64,000 nt of DNA from Labedaea rhizosphaerae. GTDB lineage: Bacteria > Actinomycetota > Actinomycetes > Mycobacteriales > Pseudonocardiaceae. The notes under the pieces were generated by a model that was not told the origin of the DNA, searched no databases, and was given only the letters and a program-made list of their open reading frames with translations. Position 1 is the stretch's first letter. Every line of letters starts with the position of its first letter. The stretch is from positions 782,784-846,783 of the forward strand of contig NZ_SNXZ01000003.1 in assembly GCF_004362825.1 (NCBI RefSeq), in the 5' to 3' direction. A program made the translations under genes and the position numbers. Shown here piece by piece: positions 1 through 8,867 of this stretch.

Positions 1-27
1 TCCCGGCCTTCGTCCGAGGAGTGCGCG

Positions 28-1626
28 ATGCGTGCTGCCAGATCGATCCGTGCCCTGTTCGCGATGATCGTCGCCCTCGGGCTGGCCATACCCGCACAAG
101 CAGCCGCGTCGCAAGTGCAGCTGGCGACCACCGGCCAACTGCTGCGCAACGACACCGGCCTCTACCCGCGGGTGATTCGGCTCCAGCACTCTGGCGCGGC
201 CAACGGCCAGCTCATCGCCAGCGTCGTCGGCTTCGACGGCGGCGGGAACGGCGCCATCTACCGCAGCACCAACGACGGTGCCACGTTCACCCAGATCGGC
301 GCCGTGCGCGATCAGGCGGCGCCGCTCGGGATCTGCTGCAATTCGCTCTTCGAGTTGCCCAAGCCGATCGGCGCGATGCCCGAGGGCACGCTGATCTGGT
401 CGGTCTCCATCGGCCAGGACGCGCCGAACCGGCGGATGACGATCAGCCTGTGGCAGAGCCAGGACCACGGCGTGACCTGGTCGTTCCTCTCCACCTGCCA
501 GAACGCGCCGAACACCGGCGGGCTCTGGGAACCGGAGGTCTCGGTGGACACCGAGGGCGACCTCGTCTGCCACTACTCCGACGAGACCGACCCCGCGCAC
601 AGCCAGAAACTGGTCGAACGCTTCTCCTCCGACGGCATCCACTGGAGCCAGGTCTACCCGACCGTCGCGCCGCCCGCGCAAGGCTTGCGACCGGGCATGG
701 CCGTCGTGCGGCGGTTGGGCAACGGCCTGTTCTACATGACGTACGAGATCTGCGGCACCGGCAACCAGTACGACTGCGCGGTGCACTACCGAACCTCGGC
801 CGACGGCGCGAACTGGGGGCCACCGGACGACCAGGGTCCGCTGGTCAGGACCGCGACCGGCCAGTACTTCACCCACGCGGCGACGCTCGCCGCGGCCAGC
901 AACGGCCGGCTGCTGGTCGTCGGCCAGCAGTTCCGCGAGGCCAACGGCGCCATCGCCACCACCAGCGGGCGCACCGTGCTGGTCAACACCGAGGGCGGCG
1001 GCAACTGGTTCCCGATCAACGCGCCGGTCGCCGTGGACAACCCGCCGAACAATTACTGCCCCAACTACAGCTCCCCGCTGCTGCCGTCCACCGACGGCAC
1101 CCGCGTGCTCGAGATCGCCACCGCGTATGACGGCACAATCTGCAAGCCCTACTACGCAACGGGTTCCGCCCAGGGCACCCAGGACTCGACGGGGTTCGGC
1201 CTGGTCAGCGGGCGCACCTATCGGCTGATCAACGTCCTGAGCGCGAAGTGCCTCGACGTGTCCGCGGACTCCCGCGTGCCCGGCGGCAACATCCAGCAGT
1301 GGGACTGCAACGGCCTGGGCCCGCAGAACTTCCTGTTCACCCAGGTCTCCCCGGGCGTGTTCACGTTGCGCGGCCAGAACAGCGGCCTGTGCGTTGGCGT
1401 CGACGGCGGCGGTACCGCGCCGGGGACCAACGTGAGCCAATGGGATTGCGGCGGGGCGGCCCAGCAGTGGCGCCCGATCAACGAAGGCGATGGTTACTGG
1501 AGTTTCCGCAGTGCCAGCGGGAACTGCCTTGATGTGGCGGGAGGTTCGGCGCAGGCGGGCGCGAATGTGCAGCAGTGGACGTGCAACCGGTTGTCGCCAC
1601 AGATCTGGAAGCTGGAGCCTCGCTGA
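28..1626 (+). CDS. Secreted sialidase-like (BNR) protein with C-terminal ricin-type lectin domain
   Basis: A 532-aa exported protein. Residues 1-27 form a signal peptide (Arg-rich n-region, hydrophobic core, AQAAAS cleavage region). The body carries Asp-box-like motifs (STNDGATF about 80-87, SQDHGVTW 144-151, SSDGIHW 200-206, SADGANW about 257-263), as in sialidase-type six-bladed propellers. Residues about 400-532 form a ricin B/CBM13 beta-trefoil with three QxW-type subdomains (IQQWDC, VSQWDC, VQQWTC). A GAGGAG ribosome site lies just upstream of the ATG. Family knowledge suggests an extracellular glycoside hydrolase or carbohydrate-binding protein; the substrate cannot be read from sequence. 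No operon partner is visible. Decayed copies of its 3' end follow downstream. Confidence 0.85.
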   Translation: MRAARSIRALFAMIVALGLAIPAQAAASQVQLATTGQLLRNDTGLYPRVIRLQHSGAANGQLIASVVGFDGGGNGAIYRSTNDGATFTQIGAVRDQAAPLGICCNSLFELPKPIGAMPEGTLIWSVSIGQDAPNRRMTISLWQSQDHGVTWSFLSTCQNAPNTGGLWEPEVSVDTEGDLVCHYSDETDPAHSQKLVERFSSDGIHWSQVYPTVAPPAQGLRPGMAVVRRLGNGLFYMTYEICGTGNQYDCAVHYRTSADGANWGPPDDQGPLVRTATGQYFTHAATLAAASNGRLLVVGQQFREANGAIATTSGRTVLVNTEGGGNWFPINAPVAVDNPPNNYCPNYSSPLLPSTDGTRVLEIATAYDGTICKPYYATGSAQGTQDSTGFGLVSGRTYRLINVLSAKCLDVSADSRVPGGNIQQWDCNGLGPQNFLFTQVSPGVFTLRGQNSGLCVGVDGGGTAPGTNVSQWDCGGAAQQWRPINEGDGYWSFRSASGNCLDVAGGSAQAGANVQQWTCNRLSPQIWKLEPR

Positions 1627-1640
1627 TCTGTCGGTTGCTG

Positions 1641-1845
1641 CACCGGAGGCTGTCCCTGGCGGTGCGGCTGCGGGGACCACGTGAGCCAAGTGGGGCTACT
1701 GGAGGTTCTGCAGGACCAGCAGGAGACCGGCGGCTCGCGCAGGCTGCGGCCAACGTGCAGCAGTGGACGTGCAGCTGGCTCTCGCCCCAGATCTGGAGGC
1801 GGGAGCCCGGTGATCCCGGGGTTGCCGCAGGGGCTACCGCGCCGG
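1641..1845 (+). pseudogene. Degenerate duplicate(s) of the ricin-domain 3' end
   Basis: Read directly: about 1657-1690 resembles 1411-1443 (CGGGGACCA-CGTGAGCCAA-TGGG), and 1700-1808 resembles the final ricin repeat at 1490-1626 (GGCTACTGGAG, then GTGCAGCAGTGGACGTGCA, then CCAGATCTGGA), with internal deletions and frame changes. A further scrap near 1826-1850 again resembles the 1411 region (CTACCGCGCCGGGG). No intact reading frame spans the region. It looks like tandem duplication of the lectin-coding end followed by decay. Confidence 0.65.
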
Positions 1846-2049
1846 GGCGACCTGGCAACAGCGCCCGACCGCGAAGCTGATGGGGTATTCGCCGCGACAG
1901 CGGCGCCTTGGTGTGGAGGGGGCTCGGTGCAAGCGGGGGTTCCGCAGATGGAAGTTGGGAGCCGCTTGGGCCGGGTGGCTCCGGGGTGCTGCTCTGGGCC
2001 GGTGAGACGTGTGGCGTTCGGTTGGGTGGCGTGTCGCCGGGGCTGCCGC

Positions 2050-2105
2050 GGGTGTTTCGCCGCGCGGTGGTTGGGACGGCGTGAGGTCGGGGCGGCGAAA
2101 CACCC
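2050..2105. terminator. Perfect 14-bp inverted repeat between convergent genes
   Basis: Arms GGGTGTTTCGCCGC (2050-2063) and GCGGCGAAACACCC (2092-2105) are perfectly complementary with a 28-nt loop. They lie between the plus-strand lectin gene and the minus-strand HNH gene. A shared terminator is the simplest reading, but there is no T-tract. The rest of 1850-2230 is GC-rich and shows no gene that I can support. Confidence 0.5.
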
Positions 2106-2230
2106 TTGCCACCGGGGCCGTGGTGGTTGCGCTGCGGGGGTGGCCCGGTTGAGTGGCTGCGTTGCGGTGGATGGCCGGCGGCGGCGTGGGTGGTCCATTG
2201 GTGGTCTGGCGCCGCTGAAGTCAGTTCCGT

Positions 2231-3352
2231 TTAAACGGCGTGCCTCAGCCACGGCGGTTTAGTGAAGACCGGCAGGCCGTTGTCCATATGCACCGTCCAC
2301 CCGGCATGGTGGATTAGGCGATGATGGAATTGGCATACCAACACCATGTTGTCCAGCCTGGTCGGACCGCCGTCAGCCCAATGTTGTACGTGGTGGGCCT
2401 GACATTGGTTCGGCGTTCGCTCACATCCCGGGACCGCGCATCCCTTGTCTCTGATGGCAAGTGCTCTACGCAATCGCTTGTCGGCTAGGCGTTTCGACTC
2501 ACCGATATCGATTGGCTGGGACTTACTGCCCAGCACGACCGGGATGATTTCGGCGTCGCAAGCGAAACGACGGGCCTGCTCCGGAGTCATCCACCGAGCG
2601 TCGTCGAGAGTGGCCTTGCCGATCGCGGTCTGCAAGGTCTCCAGGGACACGGTGACCGCGATGTGCGGGCGCTCGCCACCCTCGATCGGGGCCTGCCCGG
2701 AGTCGGCGGCGAAGCGGATCACCTCGGCCAGCGCGTCACCCTGACGCTCCACCAGCGTGCGGTCGTCGCCGGGCTGCGGGGCGGTCAGCGACGACAACAG
2801 AGGGCGCAGGACAGCAGCCGTTTCGGCGCCCAACTTGAATCGGCCCTCCAGCGAGCCGTCCTCGTTCTCCTGCAGGTCCAGGATGTTCTGGGCCTCCACC
2901 ACAGTCGAATCGACTGGCTTGGGACCATCGGGATCCAGGGCGTCGACCATGCGCTTGCCCAGGCGGGCAAGCTGGGCGGGGTTGAATTCGCGGGCCAGCT
3001 CGGCCAGGTCAGCTTCGACTTGGTCGGCGTGCTCATGGGGCACCGCCGCGACTGTCTTCGCGATGCGGGTGACGTGCTCAGTGGAGATCGCACCCTCGGC
3101 CATCGCCGCACGGGCAGCGGGAAGCTGCGGCGGGATCACCTGACCGGTGATGCCCATCTTCGGGCACACCAGCGAAACCTGAGTCTCCAACTGCTTCGCT
3201 TCGCGTCGACCCACCCGCAACGCATCCATCAGAAACTGCCACAAATACAAATACCCGGACTCACGCCAATCAACCCGAGAAATCGAATCCAGGATCGCCA
3301 AATCAAGCCGCCGACGTTCGGCGACAAGCGACTGAAGCTCCCCCAGATCCAT
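2231..3352 (-). CDS. DUF222 / HNH endonuclease domain protein (13E12 repeat family)
   Basis: A 373-aa protein with an N-terminal DUF222 region and a C-terminal HNH nuclease module: CAVPGCERTPNQCQAHHVQHW, then DGGPTRLDNMVLVCQFHH. The Cys/His pairs and HH match the metal-binding HNH fold. This is the multi-copy actinobacterial family typified by REP13E12 of Mycobacterium tuberculosis; its role is unsettled. The ATG at 3352 is preferred over the more upstream 3502 because conserved-looking sequence starts there (MDLGELQSLV). A TATGAT -10-like box ends 6 nt upstream, which suggests a leaderless transcript. Structured inverted repeats bracket the gene (2050-2105 and 3495-3585), which may indicate past mobility. 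Confidence 0.85.
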   Translation of the reverse strand: MDLGELQSLVAERRRLDLAILDSISRVDWRESGYLYLWQFLMDALRVGRREAKQLETQVSLVCPKMGITGQVIPPQLPAARAAMAEGAISTEHVTRIAKTVAAVPHEHADQVEADLAELAREFNPAQLARLGKRMVDALDPDGPKPVDSTVVEAQNILDLQENEDGSLEGRFKLGAETAAVLRPLLSSLTAPQPGDDRTLVERQGDALAEVIRFAADSGQAPIEGGERPHIAVTVSLETLQTAIGKATLDDARWMTPEQARRFACDAEIIPVVLGSKSQPIDIGESKRLADKRLRRALAIRDKGCAVPGCERTPNQCQAHHVQHWADGGPTRLDNMVLVCQFHHRLIHHAGWTVHMDNGLPVFTKPPWLRHAV

Positions 3353-3358
3353 AACCCA

Positions 3359-3364
3359 ATCATA
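3359..3364 (-). promoter_or_regulatory. Putative -10 box of a leaderless HNH transcript
   Basis: On the minus strand TATGAT is followed by six bases (TGGGTT) and then ATG. The A of the start codon would therefore fall at about +1, and there is no Shine-Dalgarno sequence. No good -35 box is visible. Confidence 0.4.
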
Positions 3365-3494
3365 CCACAACATACGACCAAACGGCCTAACAGCAAACGG
3401 GCTCAACCCGACAAACCAACGCAACCGCAGCCCGGCAACACAAACCCACGAAAGGGCGAAACCACACCGCCCCCTCAACCTCGTCCGGGCGCCC

Positions 3495-3585
3495 TTTAGC
3501 ACGCTGCGGTCAGGGTCAAGGGTTGCGAAGCAATCGGCGAAGCCGACGCCGAAGGCGCCCTTGACGCTGACCGCAGCGTGTTAAA
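3495..3585. repeat. 91-nt cloverleaf-like element with three GAA-loop hairpins
   Basis: Outer arms 3495-3522 and 3558-3585 pair at 26 of 28 positions. Between them, with no unpaired base, lie three mini-hairpins, each with a GAA triloop: TTGC-GAA-GCAA (3523-3533), TCGGC-GAA-GCCGA (3534-3546) and CGCC-GAA-GGCG (3547-3557). It sits between the end of the ROK kinase gene and the start of the HNH gene, both on the minus strand. It may act as a terminator or as a mobile or single-strand-DNA element; see findings. Confidence 0.75.
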
Positions 3586-3588
3586 CAC

Positions 3589-4485
3589 TCAAGCCCGAGG
3601 TTGAGCCCCAAGCGCCTGCAGAGCCAAAGCCAAAGCCCCCCGCAAAGAAGCATCAGCCCCAAAATGCGCAGGAACCACCTTGGGCGGAAACGGCACAGCC
3701 TGCGCCAACCGCCGCCGCAACGCGGGCAACACGAAATCGGCAGCCCCGAGAAACCCGCCACCCACAGCCATCAACTCCGGATCAACGGCGATGGCCAGGT
3801 TCGCCACGTGCACGGCCAGCTCGTCCAGGGCATCGTCGACCAGAGCCGAAGCGCGGGAGTCCGTCTGAGCCAAGGCAAACAACTGCGCCGCAGACGTGGG
3901 CACGCCGAACAGGGAAGTTGCACGGCGCCCCAACCCGATGCCGCCGACCGCTTCCTCCAGCGGCGCCGCGCCCGAGGCGAAGGCGTCCGGCGCGGACCGG
4001 TCGCGCACGTTGTAGCCGAATTCGCCCGCGGCGCCGTTGGCCCCGCCCAGCACCCGCCCACCGATCAGGATGGCCGCGGCCAGGCCGGTGCCGAGCGACA
4101 GGTAGACCGCCGGGTCGGCCTCGCCGAGCACCCCCCAGGTGTACTCGGCGAGGCCGGCGGCTTTCGCGTCCGTGCCGACGGCGACCGGGACCGCGCCGAA
4201 CTCGGCGGTGACCAGTTCGGCCAGGCGTAGGTCACCCCAGCCAGGAACGTTGGGGGCCAACAGGATCCGGTCCGGCAGCACGATGCCCGGGCTGCACACG
4301 CCCACCGCCGCGGGGTTCGGTGCCAGCTCCCGCCCAGCCCGCAACGCGCGCTCGACGGCTTGTGCGGCACCGGATCCCGCGTCGGTGTCCAGGCGTGTGC
4401 TCGCCAGCAACTCCCCCGTGGGGGCAGCGACTCCGACGGCGATCTTCGTGCCGCCGAAGTCGATGCCCAACACCGCGTCCGTCAT
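3589..4485 (-). CDS. ROK-family sugar kinase (probably glucosamine/glucose kinase)
   Basis: A 298-aa ROK (repressor-ORF-kinase) protein. The N-terminal phosphate-binding motif DFGGTK is at residues 9-14. GTGLAAAILIGG and the GANGAAGEFG segment form the sugar site. The classical ROK zinc motif (CxCGxxGCxE) is absent. The start at 4485 overlaps the stop of the upstream glycosidase gene as ATGA, so translation is coupled. By family it phosphorylates an aldohexose with ATP in the cytosol. Its position after an exo-glucosaminidase suggests that released glucosamine is the substrate, analogous to CsnK of Streptomyces chitosan operons (inference). Confidence 0.85.
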   Translation of the reverse strand: MTDAVLGIDFGGTKIAVGVAAPTGELLASTRLDTDAGSGAAQAVERALRAGRELAPNPAAVGVCSPGIVLPDRILLAPNVPGWGDLRLAELVTAEFGAVPVAVGTDAKAAGLAEYTWGVLGEADPAVYLSLGTGLAAAILIGGRVLGGANGAAGEFGYNVRDRSAPDAFASGAAPLEEAVGGIGLGRRATSLFGVPTSAAQLFALAQTDSRASALVDDALDELAVHVANLAIAVDPELMAVGGGFLGAADFVLPALRRRLAQAVPFPPKVVPAHFGADASLRGALALALQALGAQPRA

Positions 4486-7328
4486 CCCGCGGCGACCCCG
4501 CATCGCCCACGTGGCGCGGCCACCACCAGCCGCTGGGTGTTCGCACCCCGCACGCTCACCACCGGCGCCGCGCCGTGCAGGTCGGCCGCGCGGTAGGTGG
4601 TGGTGATCGTCTGCGACTCACCGGGCCACAACGTCAGGTCGTTGTCGTCCCAGAGCGCGGCCGCGACCTGGTTGTCGCCGGGCTGTTCGTGCCCGTCCGC
4701 CGTGCCGCGTCGGAGATCTGCCCGCAGGAAGAAGCCGACCGCGGGCTTGGTGGACGTGTTGGTGATCGTCACCGTGGTGGCGGTGTCCGCACCGTCCGGG
4801 CCGGGGCGAGCGTCGGTCCGCGCGGTCACCTTCAGCTGAGCCGCGTCCAGGTTCTGCAGGTCCTGGTATGCCGCGTACTGGCTGAGCGTCGCCTGCGGGT
4901 TGCCGTAGGACGACGGCCAGTCCACCACGTCGCGCTGGCTGGAGATCCAGTAGACGTTGCGGTCGACGACCGTGCCGCCCTTGCGCACCAGCAGTTCCAC
5001 AAAGGACACCTTGGCCTTGACCGGCGGAGTAGTCGTCGCCGGTACCGAAGGCGTCAGCACCTTGGTGCGGACTTGCTGGCTGGCCAGGTCGATGCCGTGC
5101 GCGGTCTGGTCGTCGAGCAGCTTGCCCGCCGTGTCGTACACCTTGGCTTGCACCGACAAGCCCTTCTGCGCCCCGGCGCCCAGGTTGTCCAGCGCGACCG
5201 TGCCGTCGTCGTAGGTGTAGATGGCGTGCACGGGGGCGTTGGCCTTCTTGGCCCCGAAGAAGCTGCCGGGCTGGTCGCCGTCGGCGTTGTAGAGCGACCA
5301 CAACAGCGTCGGCCAGCCCTTGTTGAGCTGCCAGTAGATCACGCCGGTGGACGGCGCGTCCTTGTTGGTGGAGTGGGCGAGGAACGCCTCGAACTGCGAG
5401 CGGGTGTTCTCGTAGTTGGCGATCTGCGCGGTCTGCACGTAGGAGTCCAAACTGGACCACTGGCCGTAGCGGGTGGCCATGGCCTGGTCGAACGTGTAGA
5501 GCGTGCCGAACTTGTAACCGCCGTGCCCGGGTTCGTAGTTGGCGTGGTACTGGTTGTAGTCCGGCTCCTGCCAGAGCTTCGCCTGCTCGTCCGGGGTCAG
5601 GAACCGCTGGATCGAGTCCATTGTGGGCACCGTGTCACCGGCGCTCTGCTCGCTCGCGAAACCCCACGACCCGCCCACGTTGGTGCGGCTGTCGTCCTGC
5701 GGGTCGTAGTGCGTGGTGTCGTACCAGTAGCTCGGCGGCACCCAGTCGTACGGGCCTTCCTTCTCTCCCGCGGGCCCGAGCTTCTCGGTGCTCTTGTACT
5801 CGGCCGAGGCGATCAGCGGCTCCTGGAAGTCGGCCTCGTGGAAGCCGTTGATGGACTCCGTTTCCTGCCGGGGGATCGGGTTGTTGTCGCTCCAGCCGTA
5901 GTTCAGCACGCTCGGGTGGTTGCGCAGCCGCTGGCCCAGCGTCAGCGCCGAGTCGTGGATGACCTGGTAGTCGTGCTCGGTGACGCCGTTGCCGCTGCTG
6001 GGCAGCTCCCAGCGGTCGCAGCACATGAACCCGGCGTCGATCAGGATGCCCGCGCGGTCCATCTGCTGGTAGAAGTCGTCGGGCATGTCGTGGCCTTCGA
6101 GGCGGATGCCGTTCAGGCCGAGGTTGCGGATCAGCGCGATCTGGTGCGCCACATCGACTTTCGAGTACCGCAGGAACAGCTCCGGCGCGTACCCGCCGGC
6201 CCGGAACACGATCGGCTTGCCGTTGACGGCGAACTGCCGCACGCCGTCCGGTGCCTGCGGCGCCGCGCCGATCAGCTTGGTGCTGATCGTCCGGATGCCG
6301 AACGTGTCGCGAGTGGACTGTGCGGACAGCTCGCCCGAGCGCACCGAAGTGTCCAAGGTGTACAGCGGCTGCGCACCCATCCGGTACGGCCACCAGACCT
6401 GCGGGTGGTCGAGCGTCACCACCGGGAACGTCACCGTCGTGGTCTGGTGCGCGGCCACTTGCACGCTCGCGTGCACCACGATGGGGGAACGCGCGCCCGG
6501 TGGCGTGATCGTCGCGGTGGCGGCCACCGAGCGGGCCTGGTCGGTGTCGTTGGTGACGTCGGTCTTCACGGTCAGCTCCGACCGGGTCACGTCAGTGTTG
6601 TTTTGCTGCACGACGTGGGCGTTCGTGTCGGTGAGCCCGTCGGTGACGCGCAACTGCACCGGGAACTGGATGCCGGTGTTGTTGTCCGGCGGGATCTGGT
6701 TCCAGTCCGCGTCGTCGAGGGTGAACATCTTGTTGGGGTTGTTGGGGTGCATCTCGATGGCCAGCGCGTTCGGCCCGTCGTGCACCAGCGCGCTGACGTC
6801 GAAGGTGCGCTTGACGAACGCGCCCGTCACCACGTCGTGCCCGGCGACCTCGGTGCCGTTGACCCACACGTCACCTTCGCCGACCACACCGTTGAGCACG
6901 AGGTCGGCGTGCTTACCGGCCGGCGCTGTGAACTCCGTGCGGAACCACCACGGCACCGCGAACCGCGGCACCGTCACCGGGCCGCGCTTGCTCATGTAAC
7001 CGAAGCACTGGCGCATGTTGTCGCCGACGAAAACATTCGGGCATTCGCCGTTCTGTAGCAGGGCGCCGAGTTCCGTGCCGGGTGCGCCCGCGTCGTCCGG
7101 GTGCACTTTGAGCCACGCGGCCGTGTCGAAACCCGGGGCCGAAACCTGCGCCCCCGGTTGAGTAGCGACCGCACTGCTCTGCACCTGCCAGCCGGCGAGG
7201 CCGAGCGTGGTGAGGCCGTCTTCACCCGCGTGCGGGTGGCCGTGCTCGGGTGCGGCACTCGCCGTCACCGGGCCGAGCGCGGCCACAAGAGCGGCGGCGG
7301 CCACGAGAGCGAGCCGTTTGCGAGCCAT
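4482..7328 (-). CDS. csxA: Secreted GH2 exo-beta-D-glucosaminidase
   Basis: A 948-aa protein. A signal peptide (residues 1-26, ending TASAAP) is followed by a galactose-binding-like jelly roll (about 40-235), Ig-like domain, TIM barrel (about 360-660) and C-terminal beta domains, the usual GH2 order. The catalytic acid falls in the Ser-Asp-Asn motif at S480-D481-N482, and the nucleophile in GFASEQ at E560. The SDN form distinguishes exo-beta-glucosaminidases of the Amycolatopsis orientalis CsxA type from the NE of most GH2 enzymes. It would remove GlcN from the non-reducing end of chitosan oligomers outside the cell. It lies between the permease gene (19-nt gap) and the coupled ROK kinase. 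The symbol is given by similarity. Confidence 0.9.
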   Translation of the reverse strand: MARKRLALVAAAALVAALGPVTASAAPEHGHPHAGEDGLTTLGLAGWQVQSSAVATQPGAQVSAPGFDTAAWLKVHPDDAGAPGTELGALLQNGECPNVFVGDNMRQCFGYMSKRGPVTVPRFAVPWWFRTEFTAPAGKHADLVLNGVVGEGDVWVNGTEVAGHDVVTGAFVKRTFDVSALVHDGPNALAIEMHPNNPNKMFTLDDADWNQIPPDNNTGIQFPVQLRVTDGLTDTNAHVVQQNNTDVTRSELTVKTDVTNDTDQARSVAATATITPPGARSPIVVHASVQVAAHQTTTVTFPVVTLDHPQVWWPYRMGAQPLYTLDTSVRSGELSAQSTRDTFGIRTISTKLIGAAPQAPDGVRQFAVNGKPIVFRAGGYAPELFLRYSKVDVAHQIALIRNLGLNGIRLEGHDMPDDFYQQMDRAGILIDAGFMCCDRWELPSSGNGVTEHDYQVIHDSALTLGQRLRNHPSVLNYGWSDNNPIPRQETESINGFHEADFQEPLIASAEYKSTEKLGPAGEKEGPYDWVPPSYWYDTTHYDPQDDSRTNVGGSWGFASEQSAGDTVPTMDSIQRFLTPDEQAKLWQEPDYNQYHANYEPGHGGYKFGTLYTFDQAMATRYGQWSSLDSYVQTAQIANYENTRSQFEAFLAHSTNKDAPSTGVIYWQLNKGWPTLLWSLYNADGDQPGSFFGAKKANAPVHAIYTYDDGTVALDNLGAGAQKGLSVQAKVYDTAGKLLDDQTAHGIDLASQQVRTKVLTPSVPATTTPPVKAKVSFVELLVRKGGTVVDRNVYWISSQRDVVDWPSSYGNPQATLSQYAAYQDLQNLDAAQLKVTARTDARPGPDGADTATTVTITNTSTKPAVGFFLRADLRRGTADGHEQPGDNQVAAALWDDNDLTLWPGESQTITTTYRAADLHGAAPVVSVRGANTQRLVVAAPRGRCGVAAG

Positions 7329-7347
7329 GGTGGGGTGTCCTCCCGGG

Positions 7348-8766
7348 TCAGCCCGCGGTGGCGGGGACGGAGTCGTCGGAATCGGACGCGTACTGCTCGT
7401 TGATCTCCTTGGGGCCGAACGGCCACGTGTGCTCGGCGCCCGCCCAGATCAGGAACGCGACGCCGCCGATGACCAGCCAGATGAGCGAGAGCCAGATCGA
7501 CTGCCAGTTCGCGGACTTGTAGATGTAGACCCAGCCGACCAGCACGATGATCGCGGGCACCGGGTAGAGCCACATTTTGTACGGCCGGCGCAGGTGGGGT
7601 TGCCTGCGCCGCAACACAACCAGCGCGGCCACCTGCGCGATGCCCTGGATGAGCACCAGCACGGCGAGCGCCGCGTTGATCACGTCGGTCAGCGTGAACA
7701 GCGAGCCGACCGCGGTGATCACGCCCATGGCGAACAGGCCCAGCGTCGGGAAGTTCATCCGCGGGTGCAGGCGGGCGAACACGGGCAGGAACACCTTGTC
7801 CCGCGCGGCCTCGTACGGCACTCGCGAGCCGCCGAGCAGGCCCGCGAACACCGAGCCAAATGCTGTGATCACGATCGTGACCGTGAAGATCTTCGCGGCC
7901 GTGCTGCCCCAGGTCATCTCCAGCACCGTGGACGCGAAGTACGGCGAGGACTGGATCTTGTCGGCGGGCAGCACCCCGAGCACGCCGAGCTGGAACAGGA
8001 AGTACAGCGTCATGATCCCGAGGATCGCGGTGATGATCGAGCGGGGCAGGGTGCGACCGGGGTCGCGCAGCTCGGCGCCGAGGTAGGCGGTCGTGTTGTA
8101 GCCGAGGTAGTCGTAGACCGCGACGATCAGGCCGGCGCCGAGGCCCGCCCAGAACGCCCCGCCGAACAGGTGGAACGCGCCCGGGGTGTAGGCGAAGGCC
8201 AGGCTGCCGTGGAAGTGGCTGAACGCCGCGATGATCACGCCGATGATCGAGATGAGCATGATCGCGAAGAGCGCGGTGGTCAGCTTGCCGATCTGACCGA
8301 TCCGCCGGTACAGCGCGACGACCACGACCACGGTGATGCCGATGCCCACGAGGTGCCCGAGCGTCGACGTGCTGCCGTCGGCGGTGAGCATGGCGGGCCA
8401 CAGGTAGCCCAGGTACTGCACGAGGCCGATCACGCCGGTGGACATGATCAGCGGGATGAAGAGCACCGCGCTCCACGCGAAGAGGAACGGCATCAGTTTG
8501 CCGGTGCGGTACTGGAAAGCCTCACGAAGGTAGATGTAGGTGCCGCCTGCGCCCGGCATGGCGGCGCCGAGCTCGGCCCACACCAGGCCGTCGCACAACG
8601 CGATGAGCGCGCCGACGATCCAGCCGAACATCGCCTGCGGCCCGCCCATCGTCGCCACCATCGCGGGGATCGTGACGAACGGGCCGATGCCGCACATCTG
8701 GGTCATGTTGATCGCAGTCGCCTGAACGGGGCCGATGCGCCGCTCGAGACGCGGGTCTGCTGCCAC
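7348..8766 (-). CDS. APC-superfamily permease
   Basis: A 472-aa integral membrane protein with about 12 hydrophobic segments. The first carries the APC-type glycine motif (MCGIGPFVTIPAM), followed by PGAGGTYIYLREAF, typical of the amino acid-polyamine-organocation superfamily. The GTG start at 8766 has GGGAGG about 8 nt upstream. Such proteins normally move amino acids or amines by cation symport. Here it heads an operon with an exo-glucosaminidase and a sugar kinase and faces a ROK repressor, so an amino-sugar substrate is worth considering. The chitosan operon of Streptomyces uses an ABC transporter at this step. Confidence 0.85.
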   Translation of the reverse strand: MAADPRLERRIGPVQATAINMTQMCGIGPFVTIPAMVATMGGPQAMFGWIVGALIALCDGLVWAELGAAMPGAGGTYIYLREAFQYRTGKLMPFLFAWSAVLFIPLIMSTGVIGLVQYLGYLWPAMLTADGSTSTLGHLVGIGITVVVVVALYRRIGQIGKLTTALFAIMLISIIGVIIAAFSHFHGSLAFAYTPGAFHLFGGAFWAGLGAGLIVAVYDYLGYNTTAYLGAELRDPGRTLPRSIITAILGIMTLYFLFQLGVLGVLPADKIQSSPYFASTVLEMTWGSTAAKIFTVTIVITAFGSVFAGLLGGSRVPYEAARDKVFLPVFARLHPRMNFPTLGLFAMGVITAVGSLFTLTDVINAALAVLVLIQGIAQVAALVVLRRRQPHLRRPYKMWLYPVPAIIVLVGWVYIYKSANWQSIWLSLIWLVIGGVAFLIWAGAEHTWPFGPKEINEQYASDSDDSVPATAG

Positions 8767-8786
8767 CGCTGGCCTCCCTGTCAGAA

Positions 8787-8805
8787 GTTCGTAAAGTTTC
8801 TTAAC
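8787..8805. promoter_or_regulatory. Probable ROK/CsnR-type operator
   Basis: The 19-nt imperfect palindrome GTTCGTAAAGTTTCTTAAC lies centrally in the 101-bp divergent region. Its AAAGTTT core and symmetric GTT/AAC ends match the form of operators bound by actinobacterial ROK repressors (CsnR box AGGAAAGTTTCCT, from memory). It would allow the regulator at 8868 to control both itself and the permease operon. Confidence 0.65.
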
Positions 8806-8867
8806 ATACGTGGAAGCGCGAGGGAAGAGCCCGATCCCCGTAAACTCGCGAACCAGGGAGTCGAGAG

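Noticed and set aside
4320-7058. 912-aa open frame antisense to the GH2 glycosidase
   Set aside because: No recognisable domain and shadow-type composition; the minus-strand glycosidase has full catalytic motifs and operon context.
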